From contig JALHRW010000004.1 of assembly GCA_022841245.1 (NCBI GenBank), forward strand, positions 1-60,017: DNA of 60,017 bases. The letters run 5' to 3'. Positions 26,239 to 33,711 of the stretch are shown here, piece after piece; the stretch's first letter is position 1; the number at the start of each line of letters is the position of its first letter. This DNA comes from Planctomycetota bacterium. GTDB lineage: Bacteria; Planctomycetota; UBA11346. Below the pieces are notes generated by a model. It did no database searches, had not been told where the DNA came from, and worked only from the letters and a program-made list of their open reading frames with translations. The position numbers and the translations under genes are program-made.

Positions 26239-26694
26239 ATGTTCAAGCCGGTCCTCCGCTACGGGCTGCTCGCCTTCGTCGCCGTATCGCTGGTCACTCT
26301 GGTCGTGCAGACCGCCCGGACCGGCGGCGTGCAGCCCTCGGTCGCCGTGGCGCCGTCGGCCACGGCCTCCCGTCTGGTGGCGTTCTACTTCCACGGAAAC
26401 AAGCGCTGCGACGCCTGCAACAGCATCGAGCGACTGACCCGCGCGGCCTTGAAGCCCGATACCGACGCGGGAACGGTCGAGATACGCTCGATCAATGTCG
26501 ACGATCCGGCCCATGCCCATTTCGTCACCGACTTCGCGCTCGCCGTGCGCACCGTCGTCCTGGCCGAGGACGTTGGCGGCAGATTTCCACGCTGGAAGCG
26601 GCTCGACGAATGCTGGAGCCGATATGAGGAACCGGAGGACTTTGCCGCCTACCTGCAAGCGAACCTGCAGGCCTTCCGCATGGCGGCACCATGA
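26239..26694 (+). CDS. ArsF-family thioredoxin-fold protein
   Basis: The protein has 151 residues. A single N-terminal membrane helix (about residues 5-25) is followed by a thioredoxin-like domain with YFHGNKRCDACNSIERLTR, where CDAC is the redox motif. This fits ArsF, the partner of ArsE in nitrophenyl arsenical reduction. It starts 1 bp after the ArsE-like gene and overlaps arsG by 4 bp. Confidence 0.75.
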   Translation: MFKPVLRYGLLAFVAVSLVTLVVQTARTGGVQPSVAVAPSATASRLVAFYFHGNKRCDACNSIERLTRAALKPDTDAGTVEIRSINVDDPAHAHFVTDFALAVRTVVLAEDVGGRFPRWKRLDECWSRYEEPEDFAAYLQANLQAFRMAAP

Positions 26695-27389
26695 GCACGG
26701 AATGGTTGACGGCGCTCGGCCTGGCGGGCTGGTTCGGCATCCTCACCGCGATCAGTCCCTGTCCGATGGCGACGAACATCGCCGCCATCGGTTTCCTCGG
26801 CCGCAAGGTCGCCAGCCCGCGCGCGGTGCTGCTCTCGGGCCTGCTCTACACCATCGGGCGCTCGCTCGCCTACCTCGGCGTCGCGGTCGCGGCGGTCTGG
26901 GGGCTGACCTCGATGCCGGCCCTCTCGCAATTCCTGCAGGGCGGATTCAACACCATCCTCGGCCCGATCCTGATCCTCGTCGGCATGCTGCTGACCAGCC
27001 TGCTGGAACTGCCGTGGTCGCTGTCGCTCGCCGGTGATGGACTGCAGGAGCGGGTCAGCACCGGCTGGTGGTGGCCGCTGCTGCTCGGCGTGCTGTTCGC
27101 ACTGTCCTTCTGCCCGGTCAGTGCCGCGCTGTTCTTCGGCAGCCTGGTCCCCCTGGCGGTGAAGAGCGGTTCCACCGTCGCCATCCCGCTGGTCTACGGT
27201 ATCGCCACCGCGGTTCCGGTGGTGGTCGTCGCCATCATCATCGCCTTTTCGGCCGGCTCGTTGGGCCGCACCTACGATGCCATCCAGCGCTTCGCCTGGT
27301 GGGCGCAGCGCGTCACCGGAACGATCTTCATCCTGGTCGGCATCTACCTGTCGCTGATCTACATCTACGGTCTGCCGCTGAGCGGGTGA
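26691..27389 (+). CDS. ArsG-type efflux permease (CcdA/DsbD-like membrane protein)
   Basis: The protein has 232 residues and six predicted membrane helices in the CcdA arrangement. GILTAISPCPMATNIAAIGFLG and FALSFCPVSAALFFGSLVPL are the paired Pro/Cys helices of the family. Its position after ArsE- and ArsF-like genes points to ArsG, proposed to export aminophenyl arsenicals. A generic disulfide-reductant transporter is the alternative. Confidence 0.75.
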   Translation: MSTEWLTALGLAGWFGILTAISPCPMATNIAAIGFLGRKVASPRAVLLSGLLYTIGRSLAYLGVAVAAVWGLTSMPALSQFLQGGFNTILGPILILVGMLLTSLLELPWSLSLAGDGLQERVSTGWWWPLLLGVLFALSFCPVSAALFFGSLVPLAVKSGSTVAIPLVYGIATAVPVVVVAIIIAFSAGSLGRTYDAIQRFAWWAQRVTGTIFILVGIYLSLIYIYGLPLSG

Positions 27390-27511
27390 AGGTGGCTGCC
27401 TCAGTGCCCTGCGTGCGCCCAATCTGACTCACCTGTGCTGAAACGCGTAGTCATTCCGGGCAGCAGTGGTGGATCCGGCGTCCAAGCTCGTTACGGACGG
27501 GGGTGCGCCAG

Positions 27512-28294
27512 ATGCTTCTCTTCTGCATCCTTGCCGCCCTAGCCGCCAGCGAGGGACCGGTTCAACTGGCCGAGGCGCATCCAGAGCGGGCCGTCGCCCT
27601 GCTCCAGGGCGTCAGCCGCGAATTGGCATCGGCACCGCCTGACCGGCAGGCCACCCTCGCCGACCAGGGCGATGCATTGGCCCGCCGACTGCATATCGGC
27701 GGCTGGCGCGTGCCTGATCGTGAATCGCTCGGCTTAATCGTGCGCACCATCGAACGCGGCGATACCCTGTCGCGCATCGCCGCCCGACACGGCACCCCCT
27801 ACGACCTGCTCGTCCGACTCAACCCCGGCATCGATCCCCGACGTCTGGCGGTAGGCGCGCGTGTCACGGTGCTCGATGCGAAGAGCGTCCCGCTCCGCCT
27901 CGATGTCCGCCTGGCCGCGACCCGCCTGCTGGTGTGGCGCGGCGATATCCTCGTCCTTGCCTGCCCGGTGGGCATCGGCGCCGGCGGCTCGCCGACGCCA
28001 ACTGGCACGACGCGGTTGGCGGTGCGGGCGAAGGACCCGGAGTGGCGCGACCCCGTGAGCGGAACCGTACATCCACCACGCAGTCCGGGCAACCTGCTCG
28101 GCGGTTACTGGCTCGGCTTCGATCCTGGCCCTGACCACCGCTTCCGCTCCATCGGCTGCCACGGCTGGACCGGCAGCGATCCAACTGAATGGCTGGGCAA
28201 AGGTGGTAGCCGTGGCTGTCTGCGCCTACGCCAGCAGGACATCGCTGATCTCTACGACCTGCTGCTGCCAGGTGTAGCCGTGGTGATCCGCTGA
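27512..28294 (+). CDS. LysM-L,D-transpeptidase (YkuD family)
   Basis: The protein has 260 residues with an N-terminal signal peptide (MLLFCILAALAAS). A LysM domain starts IERGDTLSRIAARHGTPYDLLVRLNPGIDPRRLAVGARVTV. The C-terminal catalytic domain has HRFRSIGCHGW and SRGCLRLRQQDI with the active Cys. It should form 3-3 crosslinks in peptidoglycan or attach proteins to it, acting in the periplasm. A GTG 9 bp upstream is an alternative start. Degraded pieces of the same gene type occur at 50.5 and 53.6 kb. Confidence 0.88.
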   Translation: MLLFCILAALAASEGPVQLAEAHPERAVALLQGVSRELASAPPDRQATLADQGDALARRLHIGGWRVPDRESLGLIVRTIERGDTLSRIAARHGTPYDLLVRLNPGIDPRRLAVGARVTVLDAKSVPLRLDVRLAATRLLVWRGDILVLACPVGIGAGGSPTPTGTTRLAVRAKDPEWRDPVSGTVHPPRSPGNLLGGYWLGFDPGPDHRFRSIGCHGWTGSDPTEWLGKGGSRGCLRLRQQDIADLYDLLLPGVAVVIR

Positions 28295-28326
28295 TCCGAA
28301 TGAACGTAGGATCCGTCGTTCCGGCA

Positions 28327-28345
28327 AGCGGTGTCAGGCACCGCT
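28327..28345. terminator. Possible bidirectional terminator hairpin
   Basis: A perfect 7-bp stem AGCGGTG/CACCGCT with a 5-nt loop lies in the 71-bp gap between two convergent genes. No T-run follows on either strand, so termination is only suggested. Confidence 0.3.
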
Positions 28346-28365
28346 GGTTCTGGCAGCGTTGATCC

Positions 28366-29010
28366 TCAGGTTGGAAAGCCATTATTCCTGGTTGCGGCGA
28401 TCCTGTAGATCCGCCGCAATTCGCAGACCGGATCGACATGATGATCAACCCTGATATCCACCGTATTCAAGGGCCATGTCTCCCGTCTGCGCTTGGGAAT
28501 CACCAGCAGCGCCGCCGATTCGCATCCCAGCGAGTCGCCTCCCTCCTGTTTCCCTGCTTCCAGTGCCAGCAGCAGCCGTTCGGGAAACGGCTTTGCCCGG
28601 GTTCCATCGAAGGCGGACACCATCGCGGCTACGACGGATGTCGAAACCAGACGATTGCCCGCTGCAACGCAGTGGATGCCTTCGAGATGGGCATGTGGGA
28701 CGGCGCATGCGCGGCCTGTCCATGCGGCCTTCATGCCCGTTTGGGAAATCGCTATGATTTGGCGATTCGCAGCGTCCGAATCGGTCGCAAGAACAGCCTG
28801 AAGCGCCTGGCCCGGTTCCTGGCCATCGGATATCTTTCCGAGCAATTCCTCTGCGATGCGCTGATTGCAGTAGTGCTGGGCATTCACCACGCCCATCCCT
28901 TGACGACAGTGTGGCACCGCGGCGCCGACCGCCAACGCGCAGCTTGCCGAGGCTGAGCCAAGCAATCCATTGTCGGGATCGGCGGCTACGATCGAGAAGG
29001 TATGGATCAC
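28366..29010 (-). CDS. DUF1028 family (Ntn-hydrolase-like) protein
   Basis: The 214-residue protein begins VIHTFSIVAADPDNGLLGSASASCALAVGAAVPHCR and contains ERLLLALEAGKQEGGDSLGCESAALLVI, both characteristic of DUF1028 proteins. These are grouped with N-terminal-nucleophile hydrolases, but their substrates are unknown. The GTG at 29010 was chosen because it follows an AGGGGA site and starts the conserved strand. It is the last gene of a leftward cassette headed by the sigma-PheS fusion, 37 bp after the gene before it. Confidence 0.75.
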   Translation of the reverse strand: MIHTFSIVAADPDNGLLGSASASCALAVGAAVPHCRQGMGVVNAQHYCNQRIAEELLGKISDGQEPGQALQAVLATDSDAANRQIIAISQTGMKAAWTGRACAVPHAHLEGIHCVAAGNRLVSTSVVAAMVSAFDGTRAKPFPERLLLALEAGKQEGGDSLGCESAALLVIPKRRRETWPLNTVDIRVDHHVDPVCELRRIYRIAATRNNGFPT

Positions 29011-29047
29011 GTTGTCCCCTGTAGCGGTGCATGACGGCGTTGAGCGG

Positions 29048-29797
29048 TCATGCGACATCCGGACCACCGCAAGAATCACCGCTTCGTATGATACGATCCG
29101 CATACTCCGTAAATGCCCTCGGGGTCCAGGCATGGGCAGAGTCACCCAGGACAGTCCGATATCCAATCGATGCTATATCCAGAGACGACCTGATGGTTGG
29201 TCTTCCGAGGAACGAAATGCAATTGACGCTACTCGTTATCTTATCGATGGGAATGTAAAACCTGATGCCTGGCGTGTACGTTTCATCCTCCCGGCAGAAT
29301 CGCCCCTTCTGCTTTGATGCGACCACGATCTCCGGAGCGATATGCCCCATGACTCCGAAATCTATCAGGTCCCTGTAGTCTTCCGGCTCACCCAGCTCAC
29401 CACGACCGAATTCCGCGAATTCAATGTTTTTTGAGCGAAGCGCCTTCCAGGAGTACAGCATGCCGGTTTCCCTGATCTGCGTGCCGGATCGGAGATCCGT
29501 CGAATGCACCACATACCCGCCCGACATGTCGAACGGAGGATCCTGCTCGTTCATGCTCGTCCCGGAGATGATGAATACGAATGGCCGCCTCCCCATTTCG
29601 GATTCATAGCGGATAAAGTCGGCGATTATCCGCTTCAGTCCCACGGCCTTGGCTCCGACCCTGTATCCGAATAATCCATGTATTTTACCGCAATACATCA
29701 CATTGCCCGGCTCGATGATCATCACGATGGAGCCTTTCCTGTCGCTGACATGGCGATCCACCTCGCCTGTCCCTGATATCTCGATGAGGTCGGGCAT
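29048..29797 (-). CDS. Uncharacterised protein of the sigma-PheS cassette
   Basis: The protein has 249 residues, no signal peptide and no membrane helix. I do not recognise the family. YVVHSTDLRSGTQIRETGML (about residues 95-114) and later TPGIRFYIPIDK faintly resemble the H-x-T and following segments of ADP-ribosyltransferase-fold proteins such as Tpt1/DarT, but this is not secure. It starts 6 bp after the nucleotidyltransferase stop, so the two are probably co-translated. GC content is visibly below the surrounding chromosome. Confidence 0.65.
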   Translation of the reverse strand: MPDLIEISGTGEVDRHVSDRKGSIVMIIEPGNVMYCGKIHGLFGYRVGAKAVGLKRIIADFIRYESEMGRRPFVFIISGTSMNEQDPPFDMSGGYVVHSTDLRSGTQIRETGMLYSWKALRSKNIEFAEFGRGELGEPEDYRDLIDFGVMGHIAPEIVVASKQKGRFCREDETYTPGIRFYIPIDKITSSVNCISFLGRPTIRSSLDIASIGYRTVLGDSAHAWTPRAFTEYADRIIRSGDSCGGPDVA

Positions 29798-29803
29798 GGC
29801 TCG

Positions 29804-30625
29804 CTATCCTTCCGGTCCGGTGATGACGGTGCGCGCGATATCGTCGATGAAATTCCTCACCACCGGAACGATCATGCGCCTGTATGGGATCGGGCTGATC
29901 CGAAGCTCATTGCATCGCATCAAGGCCAAACATGTGATTTCCAATTCCGTTTTCCATTGCGGCAATAAGCGCTGAAGATTTGGCATCACATCCGAAATGG
30001 CGAACGTCTTGAAGGCGTTCTTTGCCATGAGGTAGTAGGCTCCGTCCAGCAACATGTAATTCCTCGCCAGCTTCCTTGAGATGTAGAAGTCATTTGCGTG
30101 TTCTGCCGAAATTACGCTGGGAATGGCGCCGCCATACAGCTCGGCTGGGAAGTCGTTACGAACCAATCCGTCGAAACATTTCTCCATCCAACCGATCCTC
30201 TTTTTTGCCCATGCACCATTCGGCGATGGGATGCGGTCTCCTTGCCTTTCGCATTCCGTTACGACATCACGGCCGAAAGCCAGATGCGCATTATACCTGA
30301 ATATAAACAAGAGCGTCTCATTGCGCATGAAATATCGCGACCAAAGATTGATGTGGTAGTCTTTCACCTGAGGGTGATCTCTCCGCACGGCTTCCTCGAT
30401 GGAGCCCTTCCATGCCCGATCATCGGCCGTTGGCTCCGCCCCCAAAATAGCGAAACTATCGACATCGGAATGGTATGGCAGGGCCTCGCCACGAGCCACG
30501 CTGCCTCCGACGTAATAGGCGATCAACGACCCCGAAAAACGCCTTCGCAATTCCCCGATAACGCGCTCAATGGGAGCGGTGAACTCCGGTTGCCCTGATG
30601 CAACGCCCGTCAGCATGCAACTCAT
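29804..30625 (-). CDS. Nucleotidyltransferase-fold protein
   Basis: The protein has 273 residues. The N-terminal domain has YYVGGSVARGEALPYHSDVDSFAIL, the GGS...DxD pattern of the MNT/aminoglycoside-nucleotidyltransferase superfamily (G40-S42, D54, D56). The rest is largely helical, as in the C-terminal bundles of such enzymes, with EHANDFYISRKLARNYMLLDGAYYLM. It would transfer a nucleotide to a small molecule, RNA or protein; the substrate is unknown. It is the second gene of the cassette, 99 bp after the sigma-PheS fusion. Confidence 0.75.
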   Translation of the reverse strand: MSCMLTGVASGQPEFTAPIERVIGELRRRFSGSLIAYYVGGSVARGEALPYHSDVDSFAILGAEPTADDRAWKGSIEEAVRRDHPQVKDYHINLWSRYFMRNETLLFIFRYNAHLAFGRDVVTECERQGDRIPSPNGAWAKKRIGWMEKCFDGLVRNDFPAELYGGAIPSVISAEHANDFYISRKLARNYMLLDGAYYLMAKNAFKTFAISDVMPNLQRLLPQWKTELEITCLALMRCNELRISPIPYRRMIVPVVRNFIDDIARTVITGPEG

Positions 30626-30724
30626 GGGTTTTCCTGCCCCGCACGACGAATAGCACGGGATGGCATCATCGACCCGCGGTCTCCTCGGAAGCGGGTCGCC
30701 GTCTGGATAATGCCGGCAGCCTGA

Positions 30725-31990
30725 TCATCTGACGACATACGGTTCCTTCCACAGCGTCCGCACATCGTCAATCCCATATTTCAGCATCGCCAGATTCTCA
30801 AGCTCCATCGCGATGACGTGGCCTCCGGCCCGGTCGGGATCGTAGCCCGCATTCCTGAGGTACTCCGCCTTGAACATGCCGCAGCCGCAAACGCCACGCC
30901 AACGGCCATTCAGGCACGCCTCTACCCGATAGCAGGGAGATAGGGCAGGGAGCCTAGCGGAGGCAAACCGCAACTCGACCGGTCCAAGCACGGCCGCCAG
31001 GATCTCCGCCAGGGATTGCTTCATCCGGGCTTCGTCGCCATCATTCTCGATGCACACGAAATCGCATTGGTGAAATACCGAGAGTGCCGTAGAGTTCTCT
31101 GGGCAAGCGCGGAACGCACGTCCGGCGGTCATCAGCCTGACCGGCGGCACCCTGCCCTCCAGTGCGTCAAAGGCGATGAAGGTGGTCTCCGGCCGCAGAT
31201 ACCTGCCCTCACCGACAGGAAAGGCGAACTGAAGCATCCATGGATTGACCACTTTTCCCCGCTCCACGATCTCTTCGCCGGTTATTGCCTCGTATTGTAG
31301 GGAGGCGATCCGCAAGGCATCGTACACCTGACGCACCGGATGCCCTTCCCATTCGAGCAATCGCGGCCATTTCAGCAGCTTGTCGGTGATCTTCTGGTCA
31401 AATCGCCTGCTTGGTGCGATCCCGGCAAGCGCATGCTCGACCATGTGGAGCATCTTCGCTTTCATGCTCTTGCGGGCTGCGTTCAGCCGGTTCTTCACGG
31501 TAAACAGCGATACGCCGAGAAAATAGGCAACTTCACGCTGCGAATGACCGCCGATATAGAAGAGCGTCATCACCTCACGTTGCGCCGCCGGCAGTTCGTC
31601 CAGGACGGCAGCGACCATATTCCGAGTCTCCTCTTGCGCTAATTGTTCATGTGGCGATGGCTGATCGCTGGCGATGTCGATCATGTGCTCAAGCGTGGAG
31701 GTCTTGTTCACTCTACGGCGGCGCATGATGCGGCCGCATTGAGATACGACGATCTGACGAAACCAGCCGGGGAAGGCCTCCGGCTCCTCAAGCTGTCCCA
31801 GTTTGTCGAATGCGGTAATGAACGCCTCGTGAGCGGCGTCTTCTGCCAGATGGGCATCTCCCAGCAGGGAGTAGGAGCATCCGCATGCCATGTCGCGGAA
31901 TAATTCGATGAGTCGGCCATAGGCTTCGACCCGATCGCTCAAGCGAGCGGCCGTCCGGATTCGCACTACGAGATCGCGCACCTCGATCAT
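30725..31990 (-). CDS. ECF sigma factor fused to a phenylalanyl-tRNA-synthetase-alpha-like domain
   Basis: The protein has 421 residues. Residues ~28-95 are sigma region 2 (HLAEDAAHEAFITAFDKLGQ, then PEAFPGWFRQIV) and ~120-180 are region 4 (LDELPAAQREVMTLFYIGGHSQREVAYFLGVS). From ~205 to the end the sequence follows PheS: HPVRQVYDALR, the motif 2 region GRAFRACPENSTALSVFHQCDF, CGCGMFKAEYLRNAGYDPD and ENLAMLKYGIDDVR. The motif 3 GxGxER arginine is replaced (MELEN, N399), so adenylation is probably lost while FHQ and GCGM pocket residues remain. It may be a sigma factor that senses phenylalanine, Phe-tRNA or a related ligand. An AGGAAA site precedes the ATG. It heads a four-gene leftward cassette. 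Confidence 0.85.
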   Translation of the reverse strand: MIEVRDLVVRIRTAARLSDRVEAYGRLIELFRDMACGCSYSLLGDAHLAEDAAHEAFITAFDKLGQLEEPEAFPGWFRQIVVSQCGRIMRRRRVNKTSTLEHMIDIASDQPSPHEQLAQEETRNMVAAVLDELPAAQREVMTLFYIGGHSQREVAYFLGVSLFTVKNRLNAARKSMKAKMLHMVEHALAGIAPSRRFDQKITDKLLKWPRLLEWEGHPVRQVYDALRIASLQYEAITGEEIVERGKVVNPWMLQFAFPVGEGRYLRPETTFIAFDALEGRVPPVRLMTAGRAFRACPENSTALSVFHQCDFVCIENDGDEARMKQSLAEILAAVLGPVELRFASARLPALSPCYRVEACLNGRWRGVCGCGMFKAEYLRNAGYDPDRAGGHVIAMELENLAMLKYGIDDVRTLWKEPYVVR

Positions 31991-32015
31991 ATGCCCGTTT
32001 CCTGTCGTCGATCAA

Positions 32016-32047
32016 CCTTAGGTAGGAGCCTTTTCATACCTGTAAGG
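32016..32047 (-). promoter_or_regulatory. Inverted repeat in the sigma-PheS leader
   Basis: CCTTAGGT at 32016-32023 and ACC-TG-TAAGG at 32038-32047 can pair in an 8-bp stem with a 2-nt bulge, 26 bp upstream of the fusion start. It could be an operator or an RNA hairpin. On the minus strand a GGAATC stretch and a TATGAA stretch 16 bp apart overlap the region and might be a promoter, but this is weak. Confidence 0.35.
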
Positions 32048-32523
32048 ATTACCTGATTCCAACCCGCTCCTTCCACTATAGGTATATACGGACCCATTCG
32101 CCGCCTGCTTGACTAGAGGCCCCTTGTGGGCTGTGAACGACCGTCAGCTGGGCTCGCGGAGCGAAGCCTGCGCCGTGGAGCAGGGCAGATCGTCAACACC
32201 ACCGGCCGCCAGACCACCGTCTAGCTGCACCATGGATCAACCGCCGCCACCCAATCGAGTCGGCTGTGTGCTGTCGTTGCAAATTCGTCGACCGCTAACG
32301 TCAGTCAGCGGTCGGCGGACGCTCCACGTTCTGTGATCCCGTCGCGGTCAGTTGACGGCCGGCGTCATCGCAGGTTGGGCCCTTGAGCACCGCAAGGCGT
32401 TGACGGACATCGCCCGCACCGCCATCGCAAACCCGCGCACCTGCGCTGCCGCACACCATGCGTCGAGGGTTCGACGCTGGCATGGCAACCAATGCCCCGC
32501 TGGGACGGGGCGGACCCCGCGAA
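32048..32523. other. 476-bp intergenic stretch without recognisable gene
   Basis: This separates the lower-GC sigma-PheS cassette from the secreted-protein gene at 32524. Short open frames exist on both strands but show no family resemblance or plausible start sites. A weak 5-bp hairpin (CCGCT/AGCGG) lies near 32291-32310. I see nothing else in it. It may hold decayed coding sequence. Confidence 0.5.
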
Positions 32524-33108
32524 CTACTGCGCCTCGACGCTGATCGCCATCGCCTCAGTGATGGTGATGATCACCTGTTCACCGACTTTGCGCAACTTCA
32601 GGTCGACATCCGGCCGAACCTTGACCGCCCGCTTCGATCCATCCGGAAAGGACAGGGTAGCCAGGCGGCTCGCCTGATCGATCGCCACCACGGTGGCGGT
32701 GACGCGGCCGGTGACGACGGTGACGCCGGCTGGCTTGGAACCTTCGGGGGCGAGGACCACGGCGGCACCTGCCCCGTCCTTGACCGGGGCGGCGGCGTCG
32801 GCCATCGCCACAACCATCTCCTCGACGACGCGGACCTTGATCTTGTCGCCAACCTTGATCTGGGGGAAATTGACCGCCTCTGGTCCGACCTTGACCTTCG
32901 CCTCACGACCTTCGCTGCGCACGGTCAGGATGCGCGCCGCAGCATCGATCGCGAGCACTTCGGCGCTCATCTGCATGGTCTGGACGAAGGTGCCACCGGG
33001 CACGCCTGGCTGCACCGTGGCGCCAGCACCGCCTTCCGCGGCCTGCGCCGATGAGGCGAGAACACCGGCGAGAATGGCGGGGACGAGCAGGGCGAGGGAG
33101 GGTCGCAT
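32524..33108 (-). CDS. Secreted protein with two similar beta-rich repeats
   Basis: The protein has 194 residues with a signal peptide (MRPSLALLVPAILAGVLASSAQA). Two related segments follow: AEVLAIDAAARILTVRSEGREAKVKVGPEA...IKVGDKIKVRVVEEMVV, and TATVVAIDQASRLATLSFPDGSKRAVKVRPDV...RKVGEQVIITITEAMAI. This duplicated, OB- or DUF1344-like pattern suggests a small periplasmic binding or envelope protein. The family cannot be named securely. It is divergent from the small membrane protein at 33219. Confidence 0.72.
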   Translation of the reverse strand: MRPSLALLVPAILAGVLASSAQAAEGGAGATVQPGVPGGTFVQTMQMSAEVLAIDAAARILTVRSEGREAKVKVGPEAVNFPQIKVGDKIKVRVVEEMVVAMADAAAPVKDGAGAAVVLAPEGSKPAGVTVVTGRVTATVVAIDQASRLATLSFPDGSKRAVKVRPDVDLKLRKVGEQVIITITEAMAISVEAQ

Positions 33109-33218
33109 GGTGGAATTTCCTTGGCTTCACCTTGTAGGCAGCATCAGCCATTGGACAAGATGGCCATCCGGCGCGTTCCGATCCTTCCCTGGATGGAAAC
33201 GCTTCGTACATCGCCACC

Positions 33219-33458
33219 ATGTCCGCGACCTTCGCCTACCTCGCCGTCGCCCTCGTCGGCTTCCTGATCCTCGGCGGGGCGACCCTGCTCATCTCCAAGA
33301 TCTTCAATGTCCCCGTATTCGGCACCATGCTGCTGCCGGTAAAGCTGCTCTTCATCGCCGTACTCGGCTTCTGCGTCGCCTACACCCTCAACGACATCCT
33401 CGCCCGCTTCGCCGACGTCGACTTGCGCGATCGGCTGGAAAAGAGCCTCGAACGATGA
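33219..33458 (+). CDS. Small inner-membrane protein
   Basis: The protein has 79 residues and two hydrophobic helices (about residues 5-25 and 35-60), ending in a charged tail DVDLRDRLEKSLER. No family is recognised. A lipoprotein gene follows 25 bp downstream, so the two may form a small envelope operon leading to glgX. Confidence 0.6.
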   Translation: MSATFAYLAVALVGFLILGGATLLISKIFNVPVFGTMLLPVKLLFIAVLGFCVAYTLNDILARFADVDLRDRLEKSLER

Positions 33459-33483
33459 GCCCTCACGCCCCGGAGTCCACGCC

Positions 33484-33687
33484 ATGATCAGACACATCTG
33501 CGCCATCCTCCTGATCGGCGCCGCTGGATGTTCCGCACGCTACGTCGGACCTGGCAGCGGCACTCGCGATGAACGCGTCCTGGAGCGCGAACAGCGGAAG
33601 GCGGAAAGCACCGAGGTGGTCGATCCGGTTCGGCCTGTCCCGGTGCAGAAGGCCATCGATAACAGTGCCATACCGGTCGCGCCATAG
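33484..33687 (+). CDS. Small predicted lipoprotein
   Basis: The protein has 67 residues: signal peptide MIRHICAILLIGAAG, then C16 as the likely lipidated cysteine in the lipobox IGAAGC. The mature part is short, charged and Pro-rich. No further domain is visible. Confidence 0.6.
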   Translation: MIRHICAILLIGAAGCSARYVGPGSGTRDERVLEREQRKAESTEVVDPVRPVPVQKAIDNSAIPVAP

Positions 33688-33711
33688 TGCGGACGCGAAG
33701 GACTCTGAGCG

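Noticed and set aside
27806-28020. Possibility that relics at 50.5 and 53.6 kb are chance LysM similarity
   Set aside because: Long identical DNA runs (for example CTCAACCCCGGCATCGAT and TCTGGAGAG-like segments in register) and matching residue order make chance unlikely, though alignment statistics were not run.
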